From Paenibacillus mendelii (GTDB lineage Bacteria; Bacillota; Bacilli; Paenibacillales; Paenibacillaceae), in the NCBI RefSeq assembly GCF_024498075.1, contig NZ_JANHOF010000001.1, forward strand, positions 1,519,037 to 1,583,036: a DNA stretch of 64,000 nucleotides, written 5' to 3'. The translations under genes and the position numbers were made by a program. The notes beneath the pieces were generated by a model. The model saw nothing but the letters and a program-made list of their open reading frames with translations, ran no database searches and had not been told where the DNA came from. Position 1 is the stretch's first letter. Each line of letters begins with the position of its first letter. Shown piece after piece: positions 53,358-63,128 of the stretch.

Positions 53358-55737
53358 TGCTCCGCTTGCCTCCTTGTTTGTATGCCAACTGATTGATATA
53401 GGCCTCTACTGCCAGAATTCCCGTGCGCTGCAGGGCCTGCAAGAGATCACTTCCCCGGTACTGCTTCTCTCCGATCGCAACAAGGGCTGGGTATGCTGCT
53501 GGATACGCTTCTGAATCCGTTACCTGAGCCAAATCAGGGATACGGGCATATTGCGTCAAATCCACGCCATCCTCGATGAAGAGCCGGTACAAAGCATCCA
53601 TATCCTTCATTTCCTTCTTGCTTATCTGCCGGCCTGCTAAAGCCATCCGAAACAGCTTGGCCCCGTAGGAAGAGACCGGCACAATCGCCGGCTTGTCGAA
53701 CCCGGCTTGAGCCAAATCACGACATACGCTGCTTACAGAAGCCTCTAGATCGTCGTCACCCTCCAAATCGAATTCGTCGGCTTTGTTGAGCAAGAATACG
53801 ATATTCGTCGGTTGAGGCCCCCCCGTCTTCATGCTATCTGTCACTTTATGAAGCAGTACGCTGTTGTCATCGGTCGATATCTGGGTTGCATTAATCAGAT
53901 AGACAATCAGATCGATCGTCTGCTCTTTCAGAAATCGATAGGTAACCTCGTTGTGGCTGCCGTCCATCGAATAATTGGTTCCTGGCGTATCGTAGAAAGA
54001 AACAGCATAATCGGCGCTGTAGCTCCCTGCCAATGAAGCCTCCAAATAAACTTCGTTAGATCCGCCGATCCCGTTCCAGCGCGTCGTCTGTGATTCATCG
54101 ACGAAGCCCGAATAATCGCAGTCGCCCGCTGCCGTGCGGGAATACCCGATCGCGTGACGCATACCAGCGTTGTGGACAAGCTTCGTTATCTTGGCTGTAC
54201 ACGCTTGGTTTTTGGAAGGCAGCAGATCCATTCCCGCTAAAGCATTCAAGAATGTGGACTTACCAGCGCTCATTGTGGCGACTACTGCCGTTTCGAAGCG
54301 GCTCTTATTGCCCATGGACCTATCGTCGACGGCTCTTTGATACAGGAACCCGAGACTTTCTCTCATTTTGCGGGACATCTGCGAGTAGAGCTGAAGCTGT
54401 GCGGCTTTCATCTCTCCCTCCCGCAATAAAGCACAGTAATCTATCATGGACTTGCGGTCGCTCGGCGAAATCCCGAGCGACTGGCCGTACAAGTGAGCAA
54501 CCTCTTCCTCCGCTTTCCTGCCCGAGAGCCACTGCCTCGTATAGAGAAACTCGCCGAATACCGCATGTTTATACGAATAGCGATTGTAAAAGAGCCCTTG
54601 CCGCTTGCGCCACCGCGTTTTCTTGACTGTCCGGAGAGCTTGGCCTAACTCCGGGGGTGACGTGCTCGAATTGAAAGAACGGATCGGTTCCGCGTCCTCT
54701 TGCCGGATAACAAACATAGCCGCATATTGGTCCAGCAAGCTGTCTACGACACGATGCTCCCGCTTCAAGTCTTCTACTCCATAGAAGAGGACCATCATAT
54801 AATGAAGACGGCTTTCATATGGCGCCTCCGAGATTGGATGCTTCTTGAAATCCTGCCTAAGCAGACGGAACGGCGGGTCGATCTCCCCGCTGGCTTCGAT
54901 TGAGACGGAAGCTGCTGCATGGCCTTCTGCGAGGGACTCCATGCTGGCGGATCGGGATCCGGATAACACGGATACGGCCTGATCGATCTCCGAATATGCA
55001 AGGTCCGAAACGCGGACCGGCGAGCTTGCCTGCTCCAGCTTAGTCAGCTCGGGACGCTGCTCGTCCGTGGTACTGCGGCTTCCCCTCTTGACCAGATAAC
55101 GTTTCCCGCCGCGCTCCACCCGAACGATTTTCTTGCGAATAATCATTCTTTCAACCAGTGCCATCACATAGCCGACAGCTTCGCCGCGCCGCTTCGAATC
55201 GGTTATCCGGATAATCGTTTCCAGCGACTTCTCCTCGATCGGCGCTTGCTGCTTGTTGAATCTCCGCTTCAATTGCTTATAGGGGCGAATCATCGCGGAC
55301 AAGCTGGTTAGCAGCAAGAGGGCAGACATCCCGGAACCTGCAAGCGTAACAACGGCAGCATTCGGACTTGCGTTAAGCTTGTCCTGAAGCCAGTCATAAG
55401 GGAATGACCGCTGCAGCGCAGCATACAGCAGATAGATGGCATACAAGGAAGCCCATACATGATCCAGCTGTTCGTCTGCATAGCTGATTTTGCGAGCTAC
55501 CACTTTCATATATAGCGTTCGAATGACGGCCCAAACCGTCATGATAATAATGCCGAGGAAGAACAAGAAGTACCAATCGTGGGTAACGTCGGTCACGTTT
55601 AATAAAACAAAGAGTGCAACGATGGAAGAAAACAGGCGCAGACGAATCCATTTAATGATTTCGTTCAAGATAAATCCGAAAAACAAGGAAACCATAAACA
55701 TAATAACGATTCCGGCGGTCGTGATGACAATGCTCAT
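53350..55737 (-). CDS. Dynamin-like GTPase with N-terminal membrane domain
   Basis: 795 residues. Unlike its partner, the GTPase lies at the C-terminus (P-loop VVATMSAGKSTFLNALAGMD at about 485-500; G2 in NQACTAKITKL; G3 FYDTPGTNYSMDG; G4 VFLLNKADEFDLE), and no stalk follows it. The first 150 residues contain about five membrane segments (SIVITTAGIVIMFMVSLFFG onward), and 150-480 is a soluble helical part. The layout suggests a membrane anchor that recruits the first dynamin. I chose ATG 55737 because the longer frame to 55791 has no ribosome binding site. It is the first gene of the operon. Confidence 0.88.
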   Translation of the reverse strand: MSIVITTAGIVIMFMVSLFFGFILNEIIKWIRLRLFSSIVALFVLLNVTDVTHDWYFLFFLGIIIMTVWAVIRTLYMKVVARKISYADEQLDHVWASLYAIYLLYAALQRSFPYDWLQDKLNASPNAAVVTLAGSGMSALLLLTSLSAMIRPYKQLKRRFNKQQAPIEEKSLETIIRITDSKRRGEAVGYVMALVERMIIRKKIVRVERGGKRYLVKRGSRSTTDEQRPELTKLEQASSPVRVSDLAYSEIDQAVSVLSGSRSASMESLAEGHAAASVSIEASGEIDPPFRLLRQDFKKHPISEAPYESRLHYMMVLFYGVEDLKREHRVVDSLLDQYAAMFVIRQEDAEPIRSFNSSTSPPELGQALRTVKKTRWRKRQGLFYNRYSYKHAVFGEFLYTRQWLSGRKAEEEVAHLYGQSLGISPSDRKSMIDYCALLREGEMKAAQLQLYSQMSRKMRESLGFLYQRAVDDRSMGNKSRFETAVVATMSAGKSTFLNALAGMDLLPSKNQACTAKITKLVHNAGMRHAIGYSRTAAGDCDYSGFVDESQTTRWNGIGGSNEVYLEASLAGSYSADYAVSFYDTPGTNYSMDGSHNEVTYRFLKEQTIDLIVYLINATQISTDDNSVLLHKVTDSMKTGGPQPTNIVFLLNKADEFDLEGDDDLEASVSSVCRDLAQAGFDKPAIVPVSSYGAKLFRMALAGRQISKKEMKDMDALYRLFIEDGVDLTQYARIPDLAQVTDSEAYPAAYPALVAIGEKQYRGSDLLQALQRTGILAVEAYINQLAYKQGGKRSNG

Positions 55738-56211
55738 TAGGGTCAGCTCTTTTCTGCATATCGAGTAGATGAATGGGTATGATTGTAGCATATAACATCA
55801 GCAAGACACTTCGTTGTCACCAAACGAATGTTCTGTTATACAATTTAAAAATATTTATATGTAATTAAATAGTATTTTATCTATTATTTTCTTGTAATAT
55901 CTCAAAATCATTATACCACGCCGTGAAACATATTTTTGTCGATTACTGTCGATATAACGTGAATTTACTCCTATTTTAGTTCTTTAGCTTGATGATATTT
56001 CGAAACACCAAGCTATGTCTCCTTATAGAACTATGAGTCTATATTCCCATGAAGGATGGTACCACGACTGGCTGTCATCGATTACAATTAGACAAACGAC
56101 ATCATCGGAGATAACCTTATAGTAATATAATAAGACCGCTTTCCCTTGGGAAGAGCGGTCATCTTCCTGTTAGACCCATCGATTCTCAACTCATCTGCGG
56201 AGGTAAAGCCT
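55738..56211. promoter_or_regulatory. Divergent intergenic region between the dynamin operon and the YesM kinase
   Basis: No gene is seen in 470 bases. For the dynamin operon, an extended -10 (TGCTACAAT on the minus strand, 55782-55787 for the hexamer) lies 45 bases upstream of the start, without a good -35. For the kinase gene a TATAAT (56126-56131) is followed by a hairpin at 56134-56160. The middle, 55840-55990, is very AT-rich. Confidence 0.4.
56134..56160 (+). terminator. Hairpin at the 5' end of the YesM kinase transcript
   Basis: GACCGCTTTCCC pairs with GGGAAGAGCGGTC (one bulge). Downstream of a TATAAT box and 50 bases before the GTG start, it may be an attenuator or a 5' stabiliser. 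In the minus direction the following bases are TTATTATATTA, so it could also stop antisense transcripts. Confidence 0.4.
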
Positions 56212-58023
56212 GTGTTGATCAGACTGTCTAAACGCTTCTACCACTGGGCTTATTCCCAGTCCATTCACAAACGGATCATCTTCTTCTTCACGGTTGCGCT
56301 CTCACTCATCATTATTGCTCTTGCCGTATCCAATTACCGTATTTCCTCCTCCATCCTCATCAAGAAAGCGATTCACAGCACATCGGAAAATTTAGTGCTG
56401 GTCACCGACAAGCTTGATCTTATTTTGGATAACGCCGAAAGCTACGCGAAGATCGTCATTCAAAACCGGATTATCCAGGAGACATTAATCGGAACTGCGG
56501 ATCCTACCGTCGATCCGAATCTGTCCTTCTCCTATTATCAGCGCTATATTACCGTACAGAATGCGCTTAGCAGCATCGTTGACGGCAAGTCTTTCGTTCA
56601 TGCCATCATCATGTACGACAACTATCATAATATTTATGACTCCGGCGGCTTACAAAGCATTCGCGATGTTAGCAGCTATTATTTCGAGCGCTTCAAAGGC
56701 TCCTCTTACGGATTGGCATGGGAAGGAACAGCCCCGAGCAATTATGAGAAGGATTCCAAAACGAACCATATCGTCTCCCTGTTCCAACGCTTCAATTCCA
56801 TGGAGACCGCGGCTTCTCTGGGCATTCTTCAATTATCGATCGATGAGCGCTATATCCATGACCAATACGCCAACATTCAATTGGGGCACACGGGCGAAAT
56901 CTATATCATCAATGATTCCGGACGAATCGTGTCCGGCGCAAAGAAGGACCAGCTCTACAGTTCCATAGAAGGCAAGCCGTTCTTCCCTGCCGTGTTGAAG
57001 CAGCAAGGAGGCCGAACGTTCTCGATGAACGGACAGGATTACCTTGTCATCTCCCGCGATTACAAGCGGATGAATTGGACCATTGTCGGCATTGTGCCCA
57101 TTAATGAAATCACAGAGGATAACCGTTCCCTCACGAACCAATTGTTTACACTCGGGATTGGATTTATTGCGCTTGCCATCCTCCTTACTTTTCTGATTAC
57201 CAAGTCGATTACCAAACCGCTTGGCCGCATCAAAGCAACGGTCAAACGGGTCAAGGAGGGAGATTTGAATGTATTCCTTGATCTGGAATCCCGGGATGAG
57301 ATCGGTGAGCTTGCCGTGGAATTCAACCGGATGGTTAGCCGTACGAAAGCGCTTATGGAAAGCCATGTGGAGGAAGAAAAGAAGCGTAAGGAATATGAGC
57401 TCGCGGCCATTCAAGCTCAGATCAACCCGCATTTTTTATACAACACGCTCGAAAGCATCTGCGGCCTTGCCGAGCTCAAGCGAAACGACGATATAATCAG
57501 CCTCGTTAATCAATTGGCCCGTTTTTACCGCGGTGTTCTCAGTCAGGGCAGCTCGATCATCTCGATTGAAGCCGAAATATCGATTACACAGCATTATTTG
57601 GACATTCTAAAGGTACGATATGGCGATAAGCTGGACTATACGATTTTCATTGATCCCTCTGTGCAATCCTGTGCCACGGTGAAACTGCTGCTTCAGCCGC
57701 TTGTCGAGAACTCGATCTACCATGGCTTGAAGAATAAGCGAGGCAAGGGACTCATTGAAATCAAGGCATACCTGCAATCCGGCCGCCTCATCCTTGAAGT
57801 AACCGATAATGGGATCGGGATGGAGCCCGATACTATCCGCCGTCTGCTAGGTTTCAACGGGATCGAAACGGTGTCGCGCAGCTTTGGCGTCAAGAGCGCC
57901 AATGAACGGGTCAAACTATATTTCGGGCAGGAGTATGGGCTGCACATCGACAGTTCACCGGGAGAAGGAACGAAGGTAACCGTCATTCTGCCCATACAGG
58001 AATACAAGGGGGATCGAGCATGA
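56212..58023 (+). CDS. YesM-type sensor histidine kinase
   Basis: About 603 residues. Two membrane segments (RIIFFFTVALSLIIIALAVSNY and LFTLGIGFIALAILLTFLITK) flank an extracellular sensor domain. A HAMP linker (KPLGRIKATVKRVKEGDL) leads to the His_kinase motif with phospho-accepting His in QINPHFLYNTLESI, then NSIYHGLKNKRGKG and DNGIGMEPD in the ATPase. I chose the GTG start at 56212 because GGAGG lies eight bases upstream. It is paired with the YesN-type regulator and controls the ABC importer that follows. Confidence 0.9.
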   Translation: MLIRLSKRFYHWAYSQSIHKRIIFFFTVALSLIIIALAVSNYRISSSILIKKAIHSTSENLVLVTDKLDLILDNAESYAKIVIQNRIIQETLIGTADPTVDPNLSFSYYQRYITVQNALSSIVDGKSFVHAIIMYDNYHNIYDSGGLQSIRDVSSYYFERFKGSSYGLAWEGTAPSNYEKDSKTNHIVSLFQRFNSMETAASLGILQLSIDERYIHDQYANIQLGHTGEIYIINDSGRIVSGAKKDQLYSSIEGKPFFPAVLKQQGGRTFSMNGQDYLVISRDYKRMNWTIVGIVPINEITEDNRSLTNQLFTLGIGFIALAILLTFLITKSITKPLGRIKATVKRVKEGDLNVFLDLESRDEIGELAVEFNRMVSRTKALMESHVEEEKKRKEYELAAIQAQINPHFLYNTLESICGLAELKRNDDIISLVNQLARFYRGVLSQGSSIISIEAEISITQHYLDILKVRYGDKLDYTIFIDPSVQSCATVKLLLQPLVENSIYHGLKNKRGKGLIEIKAYLQSGRLILEVTDNGIGMEPDTIRRLLGFNGIETVSRSFGVKSANERVKLYFGQEYGLHIDSSPGEGTKVTVILPIQEYKGDRA

Positions 58024-59597
58024 TTCGAGTCATTATCGTAGATGACGAATATTTGGTGAGAGAACGTCTCAAGCATGGCCTCGACTGGCGAGCGCTCGGT
58101 TGTCTCATCGCCGCAGAAGCGGATAACGGTGAAGATGCCCTAGAGCTGCTGGCGGAACAAGATATACAGCTCGCTATTGTGGACATTAATATGCCAATTC
58201 TAGACGGATTGGCCTTCGCCGGATTGGCGCGCAGCTCATATCCTTTTTTGAAAATCATCATATTAACCGGATACGGCACGTTTGAGTATGCCCAATCCGC
58301 TCTTAAAGCAGGCGCAAACGACTATATGCTGAAGCCTGTCGATACAGAGGAGCTCAGCGCAGCGGTCATAGCCTTGTCGAATGAAATCCGCTCGGAAGCC
58401 GATGCGCGGCAGCTCAATGACTCCATGCGGAAGCAGCTGCAAGAGAGCCGAGACATCCTTCGTGACAAATTTATGCACAAGCTGCTCTTAGAAGGCACTA
58501 TTCGTCCTACTGCTGACCAAATGCTGCAATATTGCCCGAAGCTGACGGAGGCGCCATGCATTGTATTGTCTGTTAGTGCCGACCTGAGCAGCGATACGGT
58601 TGAGGATGATCCGGCAGATGCTTATCGAATCGTGAACGACTGCTTCGCTTCCGTACCCGGGACAGAAACATGGCTTAGCGATGAAGGTTTATTTATTATC
58701 GCCAATACCGAAGCGGCCGTCGCCGATGAGAGAATGTACAAGCTCCTTCAGGACTGCCGGATTGCCATGAACCGTATCCGAAGCTCGAATTCGATTACCG
58801 TTACCATCGGAACGGGAAGATTAAAAGAGGGATACGATGGCCTGCAGACTAGCGCCCGTGAAGCCTTGACTGCTTGCTCTTACAAAACACTCCTCGGCGG
58901 AAACCGTATCATCCGGTATGAAGAGCTTCCTTCGAATAAGTCGCTGCCGAACCTGACGAATGTCCGCGAAAGTATGCTCATCCAGCTGAGGCTGGGCAGC
59001 CTTGAAAGCGTGATGGCAAACATGCATGCCTTATTTGCAAATTTAAGAAACGAAGAAGCAACGCTTGAGCATCTTTATTTCCTGCTTAGCGAGCTGGTCA
59101 TTGTTCTGAAGCTGTATGCCTCCGAGAACCAGTCGGCTGCGGACCCCGAGCTCGCCGACTCCTTCGTGCCGGATGTCCTTGTACGCCAGCTTCAAACATT
59201 GGATGAGATTGAGGCATGGGTTGGAGATAAATACAGCAAAGCGATCGGAACGAGCGAATACACGAAGCGTTCTACGCCGGCAAGGCTCGTGGAAAAAGCA
59301 AAACATTTTATCGATATCAGCTATGCGGACCCCACACTCGACCTCAATAGTATTGCAGCGAGCATCCATGTCAATCCAAGCTACTTGAGCCGAATATTTA
59401 CGAAGGAAACCGGCAGCTCGGTCGTCACCTATTTAACGAAATGCCGCATGTTGAAGGCTAAGGAGCTCTTGGATAGCGGATTTCAGAATTTAACTTATTT
59501 GGCCGAGCAAATCGGTTTTACCGATACGCAATATTTCAGCAAATGCTTTAAAAAACAGTTCGGTTTGCCGCCATCTCGATTTATTGTCAAAGAGTAA
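58020..59597 (+). CDS. YesN-type response regulator (AraC output)
   Basis: 525 residues. The receiver has the phospho-accepting Asp in LAIVDINMPILDG (about Asp55). A long middle part links to a C-terminal AraC DNA-binding domain (LDLNSIAASIHVNPSYLSRI and NLTYLAEQIGFTDTQYFSKC). The start overlaps the kinase stop by four bases. It should activate the sugar importer operon starting at 59722 in response to the kinase. Confidence 0.93.
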   Translation: MIRVIIVDDEYLVRERLKHGLDWRALGCLIAAEADNGEDALELLAEQDIQLAIVDINMPILDGLAFAGLARSSYPFLKIIILTGYGTFEYAQSALKAGANDYMLKPVDTEELSAAVIALSNEIRSEADARQLNDSMRKQLQESRDILRDKFMHKLLLEGTIRPTADQMLQYCPKLTEAPCIVLSVSADLSSDTVEDDPADAYRIVNDCFASVPGTETWLSDEGLFIIANTEAAVADERMYKLLQDCRIAMNRIRSSNSITVTIGTGRLKEGYDGLQTSAREALTACSYKTLLGGNRIIRYEELPSNKSLPNLTNVRESMLIQLRLGSLESVMANMHALFANLRNEEATLEHLYFLLSELVIVLKLYASENQSAADPELADSFVPDVLVRQLQTLDEIEAWVGDKYSKAIGTSEYTKRSTPARLVEKAKHFIDISYADPTLDLNSIAASIHVNPSYLSRIFTKETGSSVVTYLTKCRMLKAKELLDSGFQNLTYLAEQIGFTDTQYFSKCFKKQFGLPPSRFIVKE

Positions 59598-59635
59598 TAA
59601 CGTAAAAATCGCACCGGTAGGGTAAAGATATTCCC

Positions 59636-59664
59636 TTCTTAAGCTTGTTTCCGGTTTATATAAT
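59636..59664 (+). promoter_or_regulatory. Promoter of the sugar importer operon
   Basis: TATAAT (59659-59664) with a weak -35 TTCTTA (59636-59641) at 17 bases, in the 124-base gap between the regulator and the binding protein gene. A weak -35 fits a regulated promoter. Confidence 0.5.
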
Positions 59665-59721
59665 GGCTGTATCAGAAGAAACTTTCTTCCGAGGATCTAT
59701 CACATCATGGGAGGTTTTGAA

Positions 59722-61065
59722 ATGGTTCGGAAAAAGAGAAACGCTCTACTCGTCTTGGCCATGATTATGCTGATCTCCGTATTCACGGCTGCATGCGGAT
59801 CTAAAAATGATCCTGCTGATTCGTCGAATGCAGGCAGCGGGAACGGTGCCGGCGACGGGAACGAGAAAGTAAGCATCACGATCCTATCGCGCGCATCGGG
59901 TACAAGCCCGGCAGCGGTCGCGTTCCAGAACTTGCTTAAGAAGTTCATGGATGAAAATCCAAACATTACGGTTGTGGATGAGTCGCTCAATGATGAGAAC
60001 GCATTCAACAATAAGCTGAAGACGAGTTTAGCTACCGGTAATGTACCGCATATCTGGACGAACTACGGCGGAGAAGCGTTCAAAGATTATGCGAAGAACA
60101 TCGCCCTTGATTTACAGCCTTACTTGGACGAAGACACGAAGTGGTCTGGTGATTTCCTCCCGCTGCTTGATACGTGGCAGTACAAAGATCTGAAGGGTAC
60201 GTATGGCGTTCCTTCGGAGTTCTACAGCATCGCGATCTACTATAACAAAGAGCTGTTTGAGAAAATAGGTATGGCTCCACCAACAACGGTTGAAGAAATG
60301 GCCGCCGTTTCGGCGAAGTTCAAAGAAATCGGTATTACGCCAATGGCCATCGCCGATAAAGAAAACTTCCGCGGCGGACACATGCTGACCAACCTGTCGT
60401 TGAAGAAATTCGGACAAGCCAAAACCGATGCACTCGTGTCCGGTGAAGCTAAGTGGAACGACGCCGACATGCTGTCCCTGTTTCAATTGATGAAGGACTG
60501 GCAGGATGCCGGCATCTTGGGAAAAAACATCGTGACAACGGATAACAATGCCGTTACAGCGAACTTCATCGCAGGCAAAAGCGCAATGCTTTACGAAGGT
60601 TCATGGGGCATTAGCCAACTGGCTGAATCCGCAATTGCGGACAAAGTCGGCGTGATCTCCTTCCCTGGCTTTGCAGACGCTCCAGACACCAAGGATATTT
60701 GGTTCGGCGGCGCTGGCGGCTACTCGGTATCCAAAGAAGCAAAAGGCGCTGAGCTGGATGCAGCCGTTAAGCTGGTTAAATTCCTTACGTCCGTTGAATC
60801 GTTCCAATACTACCTGGAATTCACTAAAGGCGGCGTATACCCTGTAAAAATGACGGTTGACCCAGCTGCGGTTGATCCAGTTACACAAGCATTCATGGCT
60901 GCTCAAAATACAGCTTCGGGCTTCAAAGGCGAGCTGTATGCGTATGATCCAATCGCACAGCTGCAGGATAAAGTACGTAATGAAATCCAAGGCATGTTCG
61001 CAGGCAACTCCCCGCAAAAAACGGCAGACGCGATTCAAAGCTTTATTGAATCCAATCGCAAATAA
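59722..61065 (+). CDS. Extracellular sugar-binding lipoprotein of an ABC importer
   Basis: About 447 residues. The signal peptide ends in a lipobox (SVFTAACGSK), so the mature protein starts at the Cys and is lipid-anchored. The family 1 solute-binding pattern follows (ITILSRASGTSPAAVAFQNL, FMDENPNITVVDESL, VPHIWTNYGGEAFKDY, GKSAMLYEGSWG). It binds an oligosaccharide outside the cell. ATG 59722 has GGGAGG seven bases upstream. A hairpin after the gene (61088-61144) probably raises its level over the permeases. Confidence 0.93.
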   Translation: MVRKKRNALLVLAMIMLISVFTAACGSKNDPADSSNAGSGNGAGDGNEKVSITILSRASGTSPAAVAFQNLLKKFMDENPNITVVDESLNDENAFNNKLKTSLATGNVPHIWTNYGGEAFKDYAKNIALDLQPYLDEDTKWSGDFLPLLDTWQYKDLKGTYGVPSEFYSIAIYYNKELFEKIGMAPPTTVEEMAAVSAKFKEIGITPMAIADKENFRGGHMLTNLSLKKFGQAKTDALVSGEAKWNDADMLSLFQLMKDWQDAGILGKNIVTTDNNAVTANFIAGKSAMLYEGSWGISQLAESAIADKVGVISFPGFADAPDTKDIWFGGAGGYSVSKEAKGAELDAAVKLVKFLTSVESFQYYLEFTKGGVYPVKMTVDPAAVDPVTQAFMAAQNTASGFKGELYAYDPIAQLQDKVRNEIQGMFAGNSPQKTADAIQSFIESNRK

Positions 61066-61087
61066 GTACTTGCAGTTCCATTAACGT

Positions 61088-61144
61088 CCGTCCCGCATCA
61101 TCCCGCTCATTCGCGGACGGGAGATGCGGGACGGCGTTTTTATT
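61088..61144 (+). terminator. Attenuating hairpin between the binding protein and permease genes
   Basis: A perfect 12-bp inverted repeat, CCGTCCCGCATC and GATGCGGGACGG, followed by CGTTTTTATT. It allows partial termination, so that the binding protein mRNA exceeds the permease mRNA. Confidence 0.75.
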
Positions 61145-61190
61145 CACACGCAGTGTTTATTAGAATCCAGAGAAGCAAGGAGGCCATCTT

Positions 61191-62072
61191 ATGTTTGGAC
61201 GCAGAGTCTATCCGACCGTCATTCTATTTCTGCTCCCCGTCTTTCTGCTGTACACCCTGATCTTCATCGTTCCGGTTTTTCAGACAGCGTACATGTCTTT
61301 CTTCAGCTGGAATGGCATCAAGAGCGTACCGCTTGAATACGTCGGTTGGAGCAACTATGTCGACATGTTTCAGAAGCCGGAATTTTATCGGTCATTAAAA
61401 AATGTCGGTGTCTTCATCCTCGCTTCCTTCGTGCTCATTTTGCCGATCGGCTTCACGCTTGCCTTGATCATCACAAGCAAAATGCGGGGGCGCCGCTTTT
61501 TCAAGGTTGCTTACTTCATGCCCGCCATCCTTCCCCTCACATCCGTAGGTCTGATGTGGCAGTTTCTTCTGAAGGGTGATGGCGGTTTTGTCAACAAGGT
61601 TCTAGAGATCATGGGTCTTGGCGTGCTCCAGCAAGATTGGCTCGGACAGCCCGCTATCGCGATTTATGTTGTCGTCGTAGTCAACGCATGGATCTATGTC
61701 GGCCTGAACATGATCATCTTTGCCAGCGGTATCGTGTCGATTTCCGATGAAATTTATGAAGCGGCTTCGCTAGACGGCGCTGTCGGTTGGAAAAAGATTC
61801 TCTACATTACAGTCCCTCTTATGAGAGAGACCTTCAAAATCTTCTCCGTGCTTGCCGTTACTCAGTCCCTCCGCGTCTTTGGCCAGATCTTCGTCATGAC
61901 TGGCGGCGGCCCAAACGGAGCGACAGATGTTCCAACCACTATGCTTTACAATGAATCGTTCAAATACAACAATTTCGGCATGGGTAACAGCATCGGTACC
62001 TTTATTATTGTGACAGGCTTCATCCTAACGATCCTGCTCAATAAACTGATGAGCTCCAAAGAGAGCCGATAA
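61191..62072 (+). CDS. Sugar ABC importer, permease 1 (MalF-like)
   Basis: 293 residues with six membrane segments (TVILFLLPVFLLYTLIFIVPVF onward). The EAA loop is EAASLDGAVGWKKILYITVPL. It belongs to the carbohydrate uptake family 1 permeases. ATG has AAGGAGG upstream. No ATPase gene follows within the window, so it probably shares a general MsmX-type ATPase encoded elsewhere. Confidence 0.94.
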   Translation: MFGRRVYPTVILFLLPVFLLYTLIFIVPVFQTAYMSFFSWNGIKSVPLEYVGWSNYVDMFQKPEFYRSLKNVGVFILASFVLILPIGFTLALIITSKMRGRRFFKVAYFMPAILPLTSVGLMWQFLLKGDGGFVNKVLEIMGLGVLQQDWLGQPAIAIYVVVVVNAWIYVGLNMIIFASGIVSISDEIYEAASLDGAVGWKKILYITVPLMRETFKIFSVLAVTQSLRVFGQIFVMTGGGPNGATDVPTTMLYNESFKYNNFGMGNSIGTFIIVTGFILTILLNKLMSSKESR

Positions 62073-62097
62073 TTAAGGAAGGCAGGTGAATGCAGTC

Positions 62098-62928
62098 ATG
62101 GTCAAATCTCCTTTTCGCATCGCAATCTACGCCTTCGCGGTATTATGCGCCGTCGTATTTCTATATCCGCTGTTGTTCTCGTTTCAGAACTCATTGAAGG
62201 ATAATACCGAGATCTACGGTGATGCGGTGTTCTCGTTCCCCACGGACTGGTTATGGGCAAACTACAAGCAGGCCGTCGTTGATGGCAATATGCTCTGGGC
62301 CGTCTTCAACTCTTTCTTCTATGCGGCCGCCGGCACAGCGCTAGCCCTATTGCTCGCACTCATGGCCTCGTTCGTATTGTCACGCTTGAACTTTAAATTC
62401 AGAGAAATCATCTATCTATATTTCATTACCGGCTTGATGATCCCTGTGTTTTCATTGATGATTCCAATATCCAGATTGATTGGCACCGTGAACGGTTTCA
62501 ATAACTATTTCGTACTCATTATCCTTTATGCCGTTATCGAGCTTCCTTTCGCCATATTCCTTATTACAGGGTTCATGCGCGGAATCAGTAAGGAAATTGA
62601 TGAATCAGCTGTTATTGACGGCTGTAAGCCGCGTACGCTGCTGTTTCGGATCCTATTGCCATTAACGATGCCGGCCATCTCAACGGCTGGAATCTTAGCC
62701 TTCTTTAGCATCTACAACGACTTGATTTGGAATGTCCTTCTTATTACCGATAAGAATATGTATAACATCTCCATGGCTCTCTTCTCGTTCGTAGGCCAAT
62801 ATGGAGCGGTACAGATGGGCCCGACATTCGCGAGTATCATGATCACCATCATCCCCACCGTTATCGTCTACCTGCTCTTTCAGGAGAAGGTCGAGAACGG
62901 ACTCAGTGCAGGCGCAGTTAAAGAATAA
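62098..62928 (+). CDS. Sugar ABC importer, permease 2 (MalG-like)
   Basis: About 276 residues with six membrane segments and the EAA loop in ESAVIDGCKPRTLLFRILLPLT. The start pairs with the first permease. I chose ATG 62098 over GTG 62086 because the GGAAGGCAGG region is better spaced. It ends the operon with a G/C-rich hairpin at 62944-62964. No GH or ATPase gene follows. Confidence 0.93.
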   Translation: MVKSPFRIAIYAFAVLCAVVFLYPLLFSFQNSLKDNTEIYGDAVFSFPTDWLWANYKQAVVDGNMLWAVFNSFFYAAAGTALALLLALMASFVLSRLNFKFREIIYLYFITGLMIPVFSLMIPISRLIGTVNGFNNYFVLIILYAVIELPFAIFLITGFMRGISKEIDESAVIDGCKPRTLLFRILLPLTMPAISTAGILAFFSIYNDLIWNVLLITDKNMYNISMALFSFVGQYGAVQMGPTFASIMITIIPTVIVYLLFQEKVENGLSAGAVKE

Positions 62929-62943
62929 AGGCATGACATGGAT

Positions 62944-62964
62944 AAGGGGGCTATATGCCCCCTT
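62944..62964 (+). terminator. Terminator hairpin after the importer operon
   Basis: AAGGGGGC pairs with GCCCCCTT across a five-base loop, 15 bases after the stop. The T-tract is poor (AAACCGTTC). Confidence 0.55.
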
Positions 62965-63128
62965 AAACCGTTCTAGGAGCTATGCTCCACTAATAAATCC
63001 GTTTTTGCTTTAGCCCTCGAGTGACCTATTAATCAACCACCAATACCTCGGTGGACAAGGATAATCAACCGCCTGCAGAATCAGCCTCTTGCTCCGTGCC
63101 TCATATACAATCATCATTAATAGACTGC

